DNA from: Lunularia cruciata
Taxonomy: Eukaryota > Streptophyta > Marchantiopsida > Lunulariales > Lunulariaceae
Reading direction: 5' to 3'
NCBI GenBank assembly: GCA_948567375.1
Contig: OX419755.1
Span: forward strand, 14,451,001-14,515,000
DNA: 64,000 nucleotides
Under the pieces are notes generated by a model. The model ran no database searches and was not told the DNA's origin. It was given only the letters and a program-made list of their open reading frames with translations. This document shows, piece by piece, positions 30,478 through 43,100 of this stretch (positions are counted from its first letter, which is position 1; each line of letters begins with the position of its first letter). Both the position numbers and the translations under genes were made by a program.

Positions 30478-31745
30478 TGACTTGCACAAGGTTCTGCGAT
30501 CTTCTTTTCCTCGGGCACAGTTACTTTGTCTTCCAACTGTGTGTTGTCTTCGGCCTCCATCTCGGCTTGCACTTCTTCTTCGTATTTGTCAGCCACCGGC
30601 ACCAATGTCATCTCTCCCCCTTCATCACTATCACTGCTCATATCTCCACTTTGCAGTGTTAGCTCAGGTTCCTCCTCATGTTCCGAGTCTTCCATTTTGA
30701 GCTCGGCCTCTCCTTCTGAGTCTTCATCTTCCGACTCAATCACCATCATACTTCGCCTCGGGTTACTTCTCTGCACCTTCCGAGGTTTCTTGCTGTCTTT
30801 GGCTTCTCCTTGCCGACTCCTCTTCTTTGATTTCGGAGTGCTCGCTTCTATCTCTACACTCTTACTCGTCTTCATGTAGTATTCATCCGTGCTGCGGATT
30901 TGGAGAATGTACTGTTGTTCCTCCATGTCGACTTCTCTTCTCAAGTCAAGATGGAAGTGAGACACCATTGTGTTTTGCTCTGCCGAGTTCAACAAATTCA
31001 ACCCAAGGTAAAAATGTGCTGCAAACGGCATAATGTAGTGTGGTGGCAACTTATCCCGCAAATTCCACACCATCTGTCTCGTCCTCCCATGGAAGCACCT
31101 CGCCCAATTTATAGGTTCTCCTACAAACAACTTATGGAAGAACACCGCTTGGTGTTTCATCACATAAGTTGTTCTCTTTGGCTTCAAGATTGCCATGAGA
31201 GCACTCATGATCCCTCTCTTCACTGGATCCTTGTAACTCTCCACTTTATACCCATTCTTTGTTCTCTTTGACGAGAAAGCGTCTCTCACCTCATGAGTCT
31301 CCTGAGCTATCTCTCTTTTCCCCAAGAACATGGCTCCTTGCTCCAAGCCTACCTCCTTCCCGAGTATGAGTCTCCAATCCGACTCTATCCAGCGAGCCGG
31401 ATTTCCTCTCTTCCCTTCTTCCTCGGGTCCATTGAGACATTTACTCTCGATGATTTCTGTCATGAATCATGGAAAACATACATTCTAGTTCCATGCCAAA
31501 AATGTGATCCGAAGTCGGCTCAAGAGTTTGATCCTTGCTATCACGTCTAACCTCCAAATCGCATGATTTCTCACTACGAATTCGGAGTTCTTCTTCCCTC
31601 CTCCCATCTCTTCTACCTTCTCACTTTCTCTTGATTTCACTCTCGCGACTTCTCCCTTGCGCACTGACACAATCCCAACTCTATGTCCCTTTCCTTGATC
31701 ACCTGCAAGACGACTTCTCAACAATGAAGGAAAATTACTTGACAT
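30478..31745 (-). pseudogene. LTR-embedded reading frame in the 3' LTR, copy 1
   Basis: Minus-strand ATG at 31745 (MSSNFPSLLRSRLAGDQGKG). One stop lies shortly before the MTEIIESKCLNG segment, and then it is open for 377 codons from 31463 down. It holds the same blocks as 15240-16427 (PVKRGIMSALMAILKPKRTT, FVGEPINWARCFHG, PPHYIMPFAAHFYLGLNLLN, then IESEDEDSEGEAEL). After PEEKKIA the deletion joins it to non-coding U5, so the last residues of the open frame are not native. It is the longest intact N-terminal version in the window. Confidence 0.7.
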
Positions 31746-31764
31746 TTTGTCGTTGCAGGTTCAA

Positions 31765-31772
31765 TTTTTATA
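31765..31772 (-). promoter_or_regulatory. TATA box of family B 3' LTR, copy 1
   Basis: TATAAAAA on the minus strand, 20 bp before the ATG at 31745. Same spacing as at 15213. Confidence 0.55.
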
Positions 31773-32158
31773 GAGTTGCGCTTCTTCGTCTTTTGTCACT
31801 TCGAGTTTCTACCGAGAAATCACACCTCTGGCATGCACCTATCACTATCAATAAACCGTCATGCGCATGGGCCGCCAGTTTTTAAACGGCCCCTTCTTGA
31901 ATTTCTTGCCCCAACAAAAGGTTGTAAGATTGTCTTCGCCTCGGGTTGAGCTCCTCCCGATATGAAGACAATTTACTTCGGGTTGTATGCTGACAGGGCA
32001 TTTCTGAGTACTTTGCCTTATGACCCGAAGTCACTTTACTTTGGGTTTCATCCCGAAGACTCTTTTCTTTGCTTTCTTTGGCCATATAGGCGCAATCCAA
32101 CTTCTCTATACACTTCTTCTCCTTTATTTTGAAAAAAAATAAAAGTATGGGCACCACA

Positions 32159-32174
32159 TACCCCCTCCCTCAAA
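32159..32174 (-). other. Polypurine tract of family B, copy 1
   Basis: On the minus strand ATTTGAGGGAGGGGGTA, then the LTR start TGTGG. It is a strong tract and fixes the LTR boundary. Confidence 0.8.
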
Positions 32175-32179
32175 TGTGA

Positions 32180-33324
32180 GCGTCCCCATGAACATAGACC
32201 TTGGGTGTTTTAGAAACTTCCGAGTCTATGGTCCAATATCTCCAAACTCTCCACCCGTTTACTCAAGTGGCAAAAGGATTACCTTCCAAGTCTACGAGCT
32301 GCATGGACCCATTTTCGTAAAGATGAAGAACTCGATAGGAACCCATCCATCTCAAATGCAACTTGCCTGGAAAAAATATTTGGTGATTGTCATATAACAA
32401 AACCAAATCCCCTTCTCGTATAATCACAGGCTTGATTCTCTTATCGTGCCTGACTTTCCTCTATGCTTGTACTTCTTTCGTGGTTTGCATTGCATCGTCT
32501 CTTTTCTCTTCTAACCACATCAGTTGATGAATCCAAAGATCTTGACTTTCTTCGTCCGACATTCGTTCTTTGCAAAGAACCCGATATGTCGGAACTTCAA
32601 ATTCAATTGGCAGTATGGGATGCAAGCCATATGTCAAGAAGTACGGAGTTGGTTTGGTTGTAATCTTTTCTGTTGTTTAATATGCCCACAACACGGCTGG
32701 TAATTTTGTATCCCAGTCATAGGCATAATTGACAGTCACCTTATTCAAAATTTTACAAAGTAACCCATTCGCTTTTTCCGTTAAGCCATTTGCTTTTGGG
32801 TTGTAAGGAGTCGTCTTCCAATGTTTAATCTGAAAATACTTGGTTAATGCCTCCATAACAAAGTTCAAAAAATGTGTTCCTCGGTCACTGACTAATTCCA
32901 GAGGACACCCATATCGGGAGATGATGTTTCAAAAGAAAAATTCCGCCATAGTTTCAGCATCATCTCTGCGAGGTGCTTCAGCTTCAACCATCTTGGTAGC
33001 ATAGTCAGTGCAAACCAAAATGTATCACTTTCTTGTGACTCGGGTCATTGGTTGAATGGGACCCACAAAATCAATTCCCCATTTCTCGAATGGGACCAAA
33101 GGCAAAATTGGTCTCAAAGGCCATTGAGAAGTAGCCGTCGGCTTCCTAGTTCTCTGACAAGCATCACAGCTCCGGATATGAGCATGTACATCTGTGTACA
33201 TTGTAGGCCACCAATACCCTACCAAAAGAATTTTCTTTACAGTATTCTTCAGAGCATAATGTACTCCCGATGCTTTGGAGTGCAAAGATTCAATCACTCC
33301 TCCTACTTCGTATGTCTCCAAGCA
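32180..33324 (-). pseudogene. Integrase of family B minus element, copy 1
   Basis: The His/Cys domain and start of the core are in 33025-33321 (HSKASGVHYALKNT, GYWWPTMYTDVHAHIRSC, CDACQRT, KWGIDFVGPIQP). The core then runs through stops to 32677-32868 (KTTPYNPKANGLTEKANGLL, carrying the catalytic Glu as T-E-K). A PYGCPLELVSDRG block with the second Asp lies near 32880-32920. The C-terminus is recognisable down to about 32250 (REGDLVLLYD-like). Several TGG or CAA/CGA to stop changes. Confidence 0.75.
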
Positions 33325-34910
33325 TCACCAAAGTACTTTGTCTTTGCCCATCTTAAATAAAATGATGTGTTTAAGCTGGTACGGCCCCATCTTCCTGAGA
33401 AAGACTGCCCGCTGTTCCGGGTCCATCCCCTCAAGACAATGGAGAGTATTCAGATAATTATATTCAGCTGCATACCTCGTACTTTGCATTGCTGATAAGT
33501 GATACAACTCTTTGTCAGGGAACCAATCGTCAATTTCCCACTCCTGGTCTTGAGTCTCTAACCTGGACAGGAAGTCCGCATTCGAATGCGAAGCTCCCTT
33601 CCTTACTTGTACAGTATACGTGAACTCTTGTAACAACAAGATCCATCTTGCAATTCGCCTTGATAAATCTGCCTTCTTGACCAAATGTTGCAATGCGTAA
33701 TGGTCAACATAGAAGACAAACTCATACCCCAACAAATAATGACAAAATTTCTTGCAAGCATACACCATTCCGAGTGCTTTTCTTTCAGTCGTTGAATAGT
33801 TTTTTTCAAAAACTGAAAGTTGTCGGCTGGCATAATACACCGGGTAGTCCTTCTTCTTCTTGTCCTTCTGACTTAAGATGACTCTAATGGCCATGGATAA
33901 AGTGTCCACATATACATGAAAAGGGACTTCCCAATTCGGGGCCTTCATAACTGGTGCTTCAACCAGCTTCTTCTTCAACACCTGGAAAGCTTCTTCTTGA
34001 TTTGCTTCCCATAAATAGTCTTCGGATTTCTTTAGAAGCTTTGTAAGTGGTGCAGCCAGCACTACATAGTTTGACACGAAGCGTCTGTAATATCCGACAT
34101 GTCCCAAGAAGGCTCTCAGCTCCCGGATGTTCTTTGGGGATTCCAAAGCTACGATTATCTTGACCTTCTCAACATTGACTTCAATACCTCGGCTTGACAC
34201 CCGATGCCCCAGAAGAATTCACTCCTTCATTGTGAAGAAGCATTTCTCCGGGTGTAATGACAAGCTGGCAAAACGACACCTTTCAAACATTTGGCAAAGG
34301 TAATCTAAATGTACATCTCTTTGCCCAAACACACAAAAGTCATCAATAAAAACTTCCACAAATTTGCGCAAGAAATCTTTGAAGATTGAATTCATCATCC
34401 GCTGGAAAGTAGTGGGGGCATTACACAACCCAAAGGGCATTTGATTGTAAGCGAAAGTGCCCCAATCAGTCGTGAATGTAGTTTTATCCTTATCTTCTTT
34501 GCAAATGGATACTTGATTGTACTTTGAAAATCCATCGAGAAAACTATAACAAGGATGCCCAACTACCTAATCTAAAATTGTATCGGTAAAAGGCAAAGGA
34601 TGATGATCTTTCCTCATGACTGCGTTCAACTTTCAAAAGTCTTGGCACACTCGGATCTTCCTTGTTTTCTTCTTCAAGACAATGACAATGAGGGAGACCA
34701 ATTCACTGCTTAAGATAGGGAAGATGATTCCGGCCCCTAAGTACTTGTCGATTTCATCTTTCACCAAAAGTGAGTACTTCAGGTTCAGGCGGTATTGTTG
34801 CTGCCAACCAGAATTGCACCTTCAACCAAATCAATCTGGTGTTCTCCAAATTCTTATGGAATACCCGGCATTTGATCAATCGACCAAGCGAATACATCCT
34901 AGAATTCTAT
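33325..34910 (-). pseudogene. Reverse transcriptase and RNase H of family B minus element, copy 1
   Basis: 34219-34440 carries MPFGLCNAPTTFQRMMNSIF and the catalytic FIDDFCVFG (34336-34350). 33325-34200 (291 codons) continues with FLGHVGYYRRFV, the RNase H blocks (HVYVDTLSMAIRVILSQ, YSTTERKALGMVYA, FYVDHYALQHLV, NADFLSRL), and ends before the integrase. The fingers (34441-34910) are broken. In RNase H the first Asp is present, but the usual D-A-S is D-T-L. The single-base difference at 34203/54276 lies in this stretch. Confidence 0.8.
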
Positions 34911-35690
34911 AAACAGGGTTGTGTATCCTGCAAACTCCTCCAAAGTAACTATCTCCGAAATTTTAAAAATTTTTCCTTCAATTAATAAAACATCTTGACA
35001 GTCATCGGGGTTGATGACTCCTTCAACGTGGCTTACTCGGCTTAACCCGAGGCAAGCGGCCATCAAACCCCCTTCCTCCAAGTCAGGTTCACTCGAGGCG
35101 AGGTCATATGGATCTTTGTCTTCAACATCCACCTTGTAGCATTCCAAGTAATTAACTTGGACTTTGTCTTTGGAGTCATCTGAGGACGAAGATGATGCGT
35201 CTTTGGATTCGTCCTCCTCTTCCAATGAACTTGTTTCCCCGAGATGGGGAACCTTTGTCCAACTCACAGTCACCAGCTTCTGATCTTTGGATGAAATGTC
35301 CTTGAATCTTAACTTCTGCTGATGCCAATCCACCACAACTTGGGCACTATACAACCAAGGTCTGCCGATCAACAGAGGGTAACCAGTCTTTGTCACTGGT
35401 TGCAACACGATGTAATTCAACTTGAAGGGTACCCCTCCAATGATCGTGGTAATATTTGACAGCATGCCCAAAGGCCGTCTCTTGGTTTGGTCTGCAAACT
35501 TCAACACTCGGAGTGTTGGTTCAAACATGTGATACCTGAGTCAATTCGCAGTATCCTTGGTCATGACATTCACATCGGACCCAGAGTCAATGGGTATCGA
35601 TGTGATCATGCACCCTGCAATCTCCGCGTCTACCTCAGGAGATCCCAAATCTTCTTGCTCAATACGATAAATAGCAGGCAGGTCCTTCTT
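34899..35690 (-). pseudogene. Protease and linker of family B minus element, copy 1
   Basis: The active site PIDSGSDVNVMTKDTAN ends the upstream frame at a TGA (probably TGG). The next frame (34899-35528, 209 codons) has FKLNYIVLQPVTKTGYPLLI with the LIGRPWLY strand, then a Ser/Asp/Glu-rich linker into RT. The canonical D-S-G is intact, unlike the D-G-G of family A. Confidence 0.75.
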
Positions 35691-38220
35691 TGACATCGAC
35701 CTCACCTTTTTGAGGGACGAATTCAGCTGTCTCTTGTACAACTTGTTATCTTCCCACAACTGCTTAAATGTAACGTTGGCATTTGTGGCAGCCAAATCTG
35801 CTACAATATTGTATTGGGGAACTCCTCCCAATTTGACCGTCTTCGTCTTCGGCTTTGGGTCTAAAGTCTCTCCATGTTCCCTCTTGACTTTGGGACGCTT
35901 CAAAATGGTGACGGGCTTGCTGATGGCCTTAACCCGAGGTTCCTTGGGTTGGCCCACCTTGGCTTGGATCAAAACCTTTACTTCGGATCGGATGTCCGCC
36001 GGAAAAATTGGAGACTTCATCTTCGTCTCCTCTTCCAAACTCAGTTCCCTAGTTCTGAGTAGTGCCTCCTTTAGTTCTTTCTGCAAGGATTTAGCTTTAG
36101 CTTTTGCAAGGATCTTTTCCTCCTTAGCAGAAAGAATTGCTTTTGGGTGCAGTCTCTTTGCCTTTTTGGAAGACGACGAGGTCATACTCAGTTCTTCGGG
36201 ATCACGCTTCTTCTTACTGGAGTGTGTCTCAACCTTCAAAATTTCAAGGTCCGGCCATTCTCCTTCTGAAGCCGGACTCCCTTCTTGAGGTCTTTCTTCC
36301 TCAAGGGTAATGCAATTTACATTTGTCTCTCCCTTTGGCTGAAGTGCTGCACGCTCAGCGGGGGTCTATACATACTTTACAGGCGGCTTCGGGTTTGGTG
36401 GGTGAGGACATTGGTTGCATGTATGCCCCAATCCTTTACAATTTCCGCACAGGGGAACGTACCCAATTTGCCTTCTTGGCTCGGGACAGTTTGGAGACCA
36501 ATGTCCCATCGAGCCACAATTATAACAAGCTTCGGGTGCAACATTCTTAGGCCAATTTTGGTTGCTCATTGGTGGTCTTCGTGGAGGAGCATTGGGGTTA
36601 TACTCCCTGGGTCCATACCTTGGACCTTGATACAATGTGCTTGCTTGAGGCTGCACTTCCTGCGTTTGGTACACAGCCTCTTCGTCCTCGTCTTGGTTCC
36701 ATCCCGAAACCCAATCAATTTACTGCACCGGGAATGCATTACAAGTATTGCATTTTGTGTTGGCGTGGCCTGATTTGCCACATGCGGTGCACCATACATT
36801 AGATCTTCCAAACGCTGGGGCCTTCCTTTGGTCCTTGGCCCCAATCATCTGGATCTTGAAATCTGAATACTCCTTAATGAGGGCATCCAGCTCGGTATCT
36901 GCCTTATGTACACTCTTTGCTGGAGGAGTCACTGGTTTCTTGCCTCCATGTCTTCTGACTCATCTTGGCTTTGATTCTTCTTTGGATTCTGAAGAAGAGC
37001 TCGAAGTCATGGAGGATTTGTCTGAAGAAGGGGAGGTACTCCGCAAAGCTCTCCTTCTGGGCTTCTTGCCTTTCTTCTCCCGATTTCTCTGGTTTCCAGC
37101 AGAGTGAGAGTGGGCCGCTTCATAACGAGCGACATGTTTGAGTACTTTTTCCAGGGAAGTTACATTCCTCTCCCTGGCAAAGATGCGTATTTTTGGTGAA
37201 AGGCCCCCGAGGAACCAGGTAATGGCTTGGGCATCAGAGTAACCCACCACCCCCGATTGCTTGGGAACTCGGTTCAATAATGCCATGAACCGCTCAGAGT
37301 AGTCTCTCAACTTCTCCTTCTTGCCTCGGTTCAAATCGTTGAGTGCCGCAAAGACACTCGTGTCGTAGTCAACCTCTTGGAATAGTTCCAAGAAGTTGTT
37401 TCTCAAGTCTGCCCAGTCCGTTGGTACGAACCCCTTCTGGGTCACATGGGTGTACCAGCTCCGAGCTTTCTTGCGGAGCAAACTTGGGAAAATTCTCAGT
37501 CAATCCGCCGAGTCATGCTCCTTGTTAGCAAAGGAGATGACTTTGAATTCTTCAATGAATTCATTGGGGTCTTTGTCTTGTTCTGTCCCCTTGTACTTCT
37601 GATAGTGTGTCGGGTGACAGGCAGCGAAGTCATTTTTCGATGCACAGGGATTGGCTGAGGTAGTGTTGAACTTGACGGAACTGAAGGATTGGTTGGTATT
37701 GACGCCGTGTTGTCAGCCTAGGGATTCCAATTCGTCAAATTCAAGGTGGGGTCTTCTTTGAAAATTTTTGCTATGAGGGTGTCGACTTCAACCTGAGTGG
37801 AAGATTCAGGATCAACACCTTCGATTGGTTCGTCAAAATTCCTTCGGGACAACCGAGGAATCATTCGTAGAAGATGTTGACACTCGTCTTCAGTAAGTGT
37901 TCATGCTGTCTTGTCTCGAACAAAGTTCTTCAAGGACACAACTTCCTTTACAGCTTTAGGGGAAGTTGGTGTACTGGGCCACAATGCATATGTTTGCACA
38001 CTTGATTCTTTCTTCTTCTTGGAAGAAGAGGGAGATGCGAAGTAGCCTTGCCAACCGCCTTCGTGTTTCTTGTGGTCAAGTTCTCGCAGGGCTTCTTGCA
38101 CTTCATGAAGGAGTTGAAAATACAACGCCTCTCATTCAGTTTCATCGATGATGGATGGAACGTTCAGACGTTTGTCTTCTTCACGCTGAAGTGCTCGTCT
38201 TCGGGCTCTCTCTTCCCGTT
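35691..38220 (-). pseudogene. Gag of family B minus element, copy 1, 5'-truncated
   Basis: From the right: helical N-part (HEVQEALRELDHKKHEGGWQ, 37901-38125), capsid core 36960-37481 (RSWYTHVTQKGF, FLELFQEVDYDTSVFAALND, DYSERFMALLNRVPKQSG), then three Cys/His knuckles (WCTACGKSGHANTKC; CYNCGSMGHWSPNC; CGNCKGLGHTCNQC) and a long Lys/Glu-rich tail (35541-36239) before protease. Base 36368 is A here and G in copy 2; on the minus strand that turns CAG (Gln) into TAG in copy 1. Cut at 38220 by the duplication junction. Confidence 0.8.
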
Positions 38221-38525
38221 TTCAATGTGGAGAGAAGGGACATAAGGCAAGTTCATGTCCATTGACCTTTGAGAGCAAGAGATTGAGGGAAAGGAGAGGC
38301 TTACTTGACTTGGGTTTGCATATTGGACCTTCTTCACCAAGATTAGGAGGGAGAAGATCTAAGACCAAGGAGTTGTGTGAGGTTTGTGGAGTGGAAGGAC
38401 TTCCAAAAAGACATGAGTGTAGTGGAGTAAAAGCACTTTTAAAGACTTTGGTGAAGGATCTTGGAGAGAGTCTTAGTACAGCTATAGAAATCCTACCACC
38501 TTCATCAGCTAGTTCTCAAGATTAG
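38221..38525 (+). pseudogene. Zinc-knuckle frame, C-terminal fragment in copy 2
   Basis: Keeps the end of the CCHC knuckle (QCGEKGHKASSC), the basic stretch, the second Cys/His cluster and the acidic tail. The N-terminal part is replaced by antisense family B gag. An 87-codon internal start at 38262 exists but would miss the first knuckle. Confidence 0.65.
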
Positions 38526-38757
38526 TGATGGAGATAATCTTTCAACTTATGGATAAACTATCCATGAGAGTTAGATTAATATGCACTCTAGGATTTGATG
38601 TTGCTATAGAAATCTTAGAGCAACCTGAACCTTTTGTGTTTCCTAGAGTGGATTGTTCTCAGATGGTGTTAGTCATGTATATACTTTATTAGTAATAGAG
38701 TGAGAGAAAGGAAAAGAGAAAAAAAATTGAGCGAAAGAAAGATAGTGAGAGGTTAAG

Positions 38758-40156
38758 ATGGGGAAACTTTCGGTTTTCTTTGGCAAGGATGGAGAAGATG
38801 TGGAGGCCTTTGTGAGAGACTTCAAGAGAGCTTGCATAGGAAACAATGAGAGGAGGAAGAATGAGTAGGCCTCATTATTACCAGATTTCTTTGAGGATGC
38901 AGCACTTACATGGTATGAGTTAGAATACCAAAAGAGAGAGAGGAGAGATAGGGAAGAGGAGTCTTGGGAGACTTTGACTTCAGCACTCATTGAGAACTTT
39001 CTTCCTGATGAGAGTTATGAGAGATTGATGAGTGAGGTTACATTTCTCAAGCAAGGAGATGGAGAGAAAGTGAGAGTCTATGTGGAAAGAGTGGAAAAGT
39101 TAGAGTCTTGATTTTGCATAGTGATGAGGAAGGGTGGGGATGATGTGGAGACTACAATGATTGGCTTAGGGGCCATGCTCACCAAGAATTTTGTGGGAGG
39201 GTTGAGACCACAAATTAGAAGCAAGGTGAGATATGAGAAACCTTCTTCCAAGGTTGAAGCTATCAAGATCGCAATTCGTATGGAGGAGAGTTTGGAAGGG
39301 GATGAGAGTGATTTGGTGGTGAAGGAGGTTGTGCATCCTCCTCAAGGCTAAAGTATGGTGGAACTTCTGATACTTTGGTGACAAGGGTTGCACCACAAGT
39401 AGTAGTTGCTCCAGTTCTTGCACCTCCACCAAAAGATCCACTCCAAACCATCACAGAACAACTTGCGGATCTCAAGATCAATGTGGTGCTACTATGGGAG
39501 AAGAGAGAGGTGGATCAGAATGTAGGGAGAGAGCCTAGGAGTTATGGAAACTATCCATATAGAGGAGGCCAACCAGACAACAATTTCAATGATAGAAATT
39601 GTTTTGGTTGTGGAGGAAGAGACCATATCCAAAGGAATTACCCAAATTCCACTTACCATGGAGGAAGGGGTTATGAGAGAGCCAATAGAGGGAAAGAGGG
39701 AGGTAGTGAAACCCAAGTGGCTCCTAATCCCAACAAAGGTAAGGGGATAGCATCCATAGATGTGGTTGAGAGCAAGTATGAGAAGGGAGAGTGCTCAAAC
39801 CCCAAGGGTCTTAATTTGGAGCTTTTGGCACAAGAGAAGAAGAGAGCTCGTTTTGCAGAGGATGTTCACTCTTCTCAAGGATTTACTTCAAGCAAGGATA
39901 CTCCTATGTCTACTAGGAGCACTCGCACCTCAACACCATCAACAACAAAGACTCCAAGGAAGAAGTTGGGGATGGAGGATTTCTTGGTTTCAAAGCAACA
40001 ATGGAACTACAATGTGTTGGAGGATGTTGTAGTCATAAGGCTAACATCACAGTGGGCCAATTGATTGCTTTGAACCCTACCTTGAGAAAGGAGCTTAGAG
40101 GTGGTTTGTGTTCTACAAGGAGCAAGAAGAAGAAGAAAGTAAAAGTTCCAATATCA
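38758..40156 (+). pseudogene. Gag of element 3, copy 2
   Basis: Same stops (38866 and 39109) and one-base deletions (near 39349 and 40022) as copy 1, so these lesions arose before the duplication. Confidence 0.85.
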
Positions 40157-43100
40157 ATGGGGGTGGTGGATGCCAAGCCAGCACCATGGGAGGCTTGTGA
40201 ATATGCCTCCAAGATTGATGTGAGAGTGGATGGTCACAACATCAAGGATGCATTGGTTGATGGAGGATCAGCAGTGAATGCCATGTCAGAAAGGTTGATG
40301 AAGAAGTTGGGTATGATACTCAAGACCTTCAACATTTGTGGTGAGCATGGCAAACAAGCAACAAGTTCGACCAGTAGGAGTGATGGATAAGGTGGTAGTT
40401 TCAGTTATGGGAGTTCAAAATCTCATGACTTTCCAAGTCTTGAAGGATTCAAGCTATGACTTACTTCTTGGGAGGCCATGGTTGAGAGCAACACACACAA
40501 CTGATCGATGGCACAAAGGGTACTTGAGGATTGGGCCATCAAACCATAGAGTCATAGTTCCTGTGACTAACACCACCAACACTTCACATTCAGATACACC
40601 ATCTTCTGATTATTGGGAATCAGATTCTGAAGAAGGAGCTTCAGGTGTGGACACAAGCATAGAGGAAGAGACTTCCACGGAGGAGGATGAATCTGAATCT
40701 GATTCAGATGTGTATCCCTTGTGTGCTATGGATTTTGCACCTAAGCCAGAGGTTTTGAAGGACCCAGACAAATCACCATTGACACTTGAGGAGGTAGAGA
40801 GAAGGTTAGCTACCCTCAAGTATGGCCCAAATGTTACCAAGGAGGAGAAGGTGAGATTTGAGGAGATTTTCTGCAAGTTCATCAATGTGTTTGCTTTTAG
40901 TTACAAGGATTTGAAGGAAGTCACCTTGGAGGAGCACAAGATAGAGGTGGAGTCACATGCAAGACCAATCCGCCAAAAGCAACGTCGCATTAGCTCACCA
41001 ATATCTTTGGTTGTGAAGAAGGAGATTGATAAGCTCAAGGAGGCTGGATTTATCTTTGAGGTGGAGAATTCTGAATGGGTGTCTCCAATTGTCATTGTGA
41101 AGAAAAAGAATGGCAAGCTTTGGGTATGTGTGGATTACAAGAAGCTTAATGTTGTTACCAAGAAGGACTACTATCCATTGCCATTCATTGATGAGATCTT
41201 GGAGGAGGTTGTAGGTCATGAGAGGTACAGTTTTGGAGATGGTTATAGTGGATACAACCAAATCAAGATTGCACCAGAGCATCAACAACTCACCACGTTC
41301 ACCACACCTTGGGGAACTTACGCTTTCAAGGTCATGCCTTTTGGGCTTTGCAATGCTCCAGCCACATTCCAACGGTTCATGAACAAGGTATTTGAACCTT
41401 TTGTTGGGAAATTTGTGAGAGACTTCATTGATGACTTTTGTGTCTATGGGAGCAAGGAGGAGCACTTTGAACACCTAATCAAAGTCTTGCAATGCTTGGA
41501 TGAGGCAAATGCATTACTCAACCCACAAAAGTGCATTTTTGGATGTGAAGAAGGTCTACTTTTGGGGCACATCATCTCCAAGGATGGAATATCAGTTGAT
41601 CCTGAGAAGGTGAGGAAAATCTCAAACCTTCTATTCCCTTCAAGCTTGACAAAGTTACGCCAATTCTTGGGGATGGTTGGGTACTATAGGAGGTTCATCT
41701 TCTCATTTCCAACAAGGCTTATGCATTGACCATCTACATGAAAAAGGGTGTAGATTACATGGTGATTTTGGAAGACAAGGAGGCTCTCAAAGCTTTTGAG
41801 GAGCTCAAGCAATCCCTTGTTGTAGCTCCAATTCTTGCTAAACCTGATTGGAGTAAGCCTTTCATCCTCTACACTGATGCTTCTAATGTAGCTATAGGAT
41901 GTACTCTTAGTCAATTAGACCAAGATGGGCATGATCATCCAATAGCTTATGCTAGTAGGCAGATGGTTTCAGCAGAGAAGAACTACTCTGTCACGGAGAG
42001 AGAAGGGTTGGCAGTGATCTTTGGTCTCAAGAAGTTTAGACACTACTTGATTGGAGGGAAAGCCACAATTGTCATGGATCACAAGGCTTTGAAGTACATC
42101 TTCAACAAGCCTAATGTTGAAGGGAGACTAGCAAGGTGGATGATGCTCTTGTCTGAGTATGACTACACCATTGAGGATAGGCCAGGAAAGAAACATGCAA
42201 ATGCTGATTTGTTATCTAGAGCCTATGATCATGATGGAGATGAGCCAGTGGATGATTCCTTCCCAGATGAGGAGCTCATGACAATCTCAGTCACTCAAGA
42301 GGTTCCAATGGAGTACAAGGAGATTGTGGATTTTGTGACAAGAGGTAACTATCCAGAAGGGATGCATGCTAGGGAGAGGAAGGCCCTTGCAACAAGATCT
42401 AGACCTTACACAATGGTGGAGGATATTCTTTTTCACCAAGGAGCAGATGGTCTACTTCGAAGAGCAGTGGGTAAGGAAGAGTCTATCCTACTCATAAAGG
42501 AGTTTCATGAAGGTTTAGTATGTGGAGGACACTTTGCAGGAAAGGTGATTGCTTTCAAGATTCTAGATGCAGGTTACCATTGGAGAGGGATTTTCAAGGA
42601 TTGTCTTGATTATTGCAAAACTTGTCATGTTTGTCAAGCTTTTGCTAGAAAGTCTACATCCACTCCACCACTTAGATCAATTCCATTACTATGACCTTTT
42701 GAGAAGTGGGGAATTGATTTTGTAGGTCCTCTCAATAGAACCCCAAGGAACAATCGGTACATTGTGGTAGTTACTGATTACCTTACCAAGTGGGTTGAGG
42801 CTAGACCATTGAGGGACAAGAATGAAGATGAAGTGGGTAGATTTCTTTATGAACGCATTATCACTAGGTTTGGATGCCCTTTGGAGTTGGTTTCTGATAG
42901 AGGAGGAGAGTTTACAAGAAGCATTACTACAGCCATGTTACGACATTTCTCTATCACACATAGAGTAACTACATCCTATAAGCCAAATTCCAATGGCTTG
43001 GCAGAGAGAACCAATCAGACCTTGTGCATGATGTTGGCCAAAGATGCAGAAATGGAGGGGGCTAAACATCATTGGGACAAGAGGATTCATGCAGTTTTGT

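Larger units (their letters stand above)
29952..32158 (-). repeat. Family B 3' LTR (2,207 bp, internally deleted), copy 1
   Basis: On the minus strand it starts TGTGGTGCCC directly after the polypurine tract and ends GGGTTGTCACA at 29952. Compared with the solo LTR it lacks about 1.57 kb, removing the coiled-coil half of the reading frame (the junction lies near 30485-30510). Confidence 0.85.
18148..38220. repeat. Tandem segmental duplication, copy 1 (20,073 bp)
   Basis: Every base from here matches the sequence 20,073 bp further on, except 14 differences I found by eye. The left edge lies in the zinc-knuckle frame of element 3, and the right edge in gag of the minus-strand family B element. 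The two edges share only GTT (18145-18147 and 38218-38220). It contains most of element 3, the right part of the family B solo LTR, the right end of element 1, the family B plus-strand gag, and the 3' three quarters of the family B minus-strand element. Confidence 0.95.
29952..38220 (-). mobile_element. Family B minus-strand element, 3' part, in duplication copy 1
   Basis: Read right to left: gag (cut at 38220 by the duplication breakpoint), protease, RT, RNase H, integrase, polypurine tract and a 2.2-kb 3' LTR. The PR motif PIDSGSDVNVM and RT MPFGLCNAPTTFQR place it with Tat-like Ty3 elements. The intact 5' side of the same element survives after copy 2 (58294-61565). Confidence 0.85.

Noticed and set aside
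30330-31463. 377-codon minus-strand frame as a host nuclear gene
   Set aside because: It lies wholly inside a family B LTR, recurs in two other LTR contexts, and its last residues come from a deletion joint.
35710-36288. 192-codon plus-strand frame (also 55783-56361)
   Set aside because: It is the antisense of the Lys/Glu-rich family B gag tail, low in complexity and without any domain.
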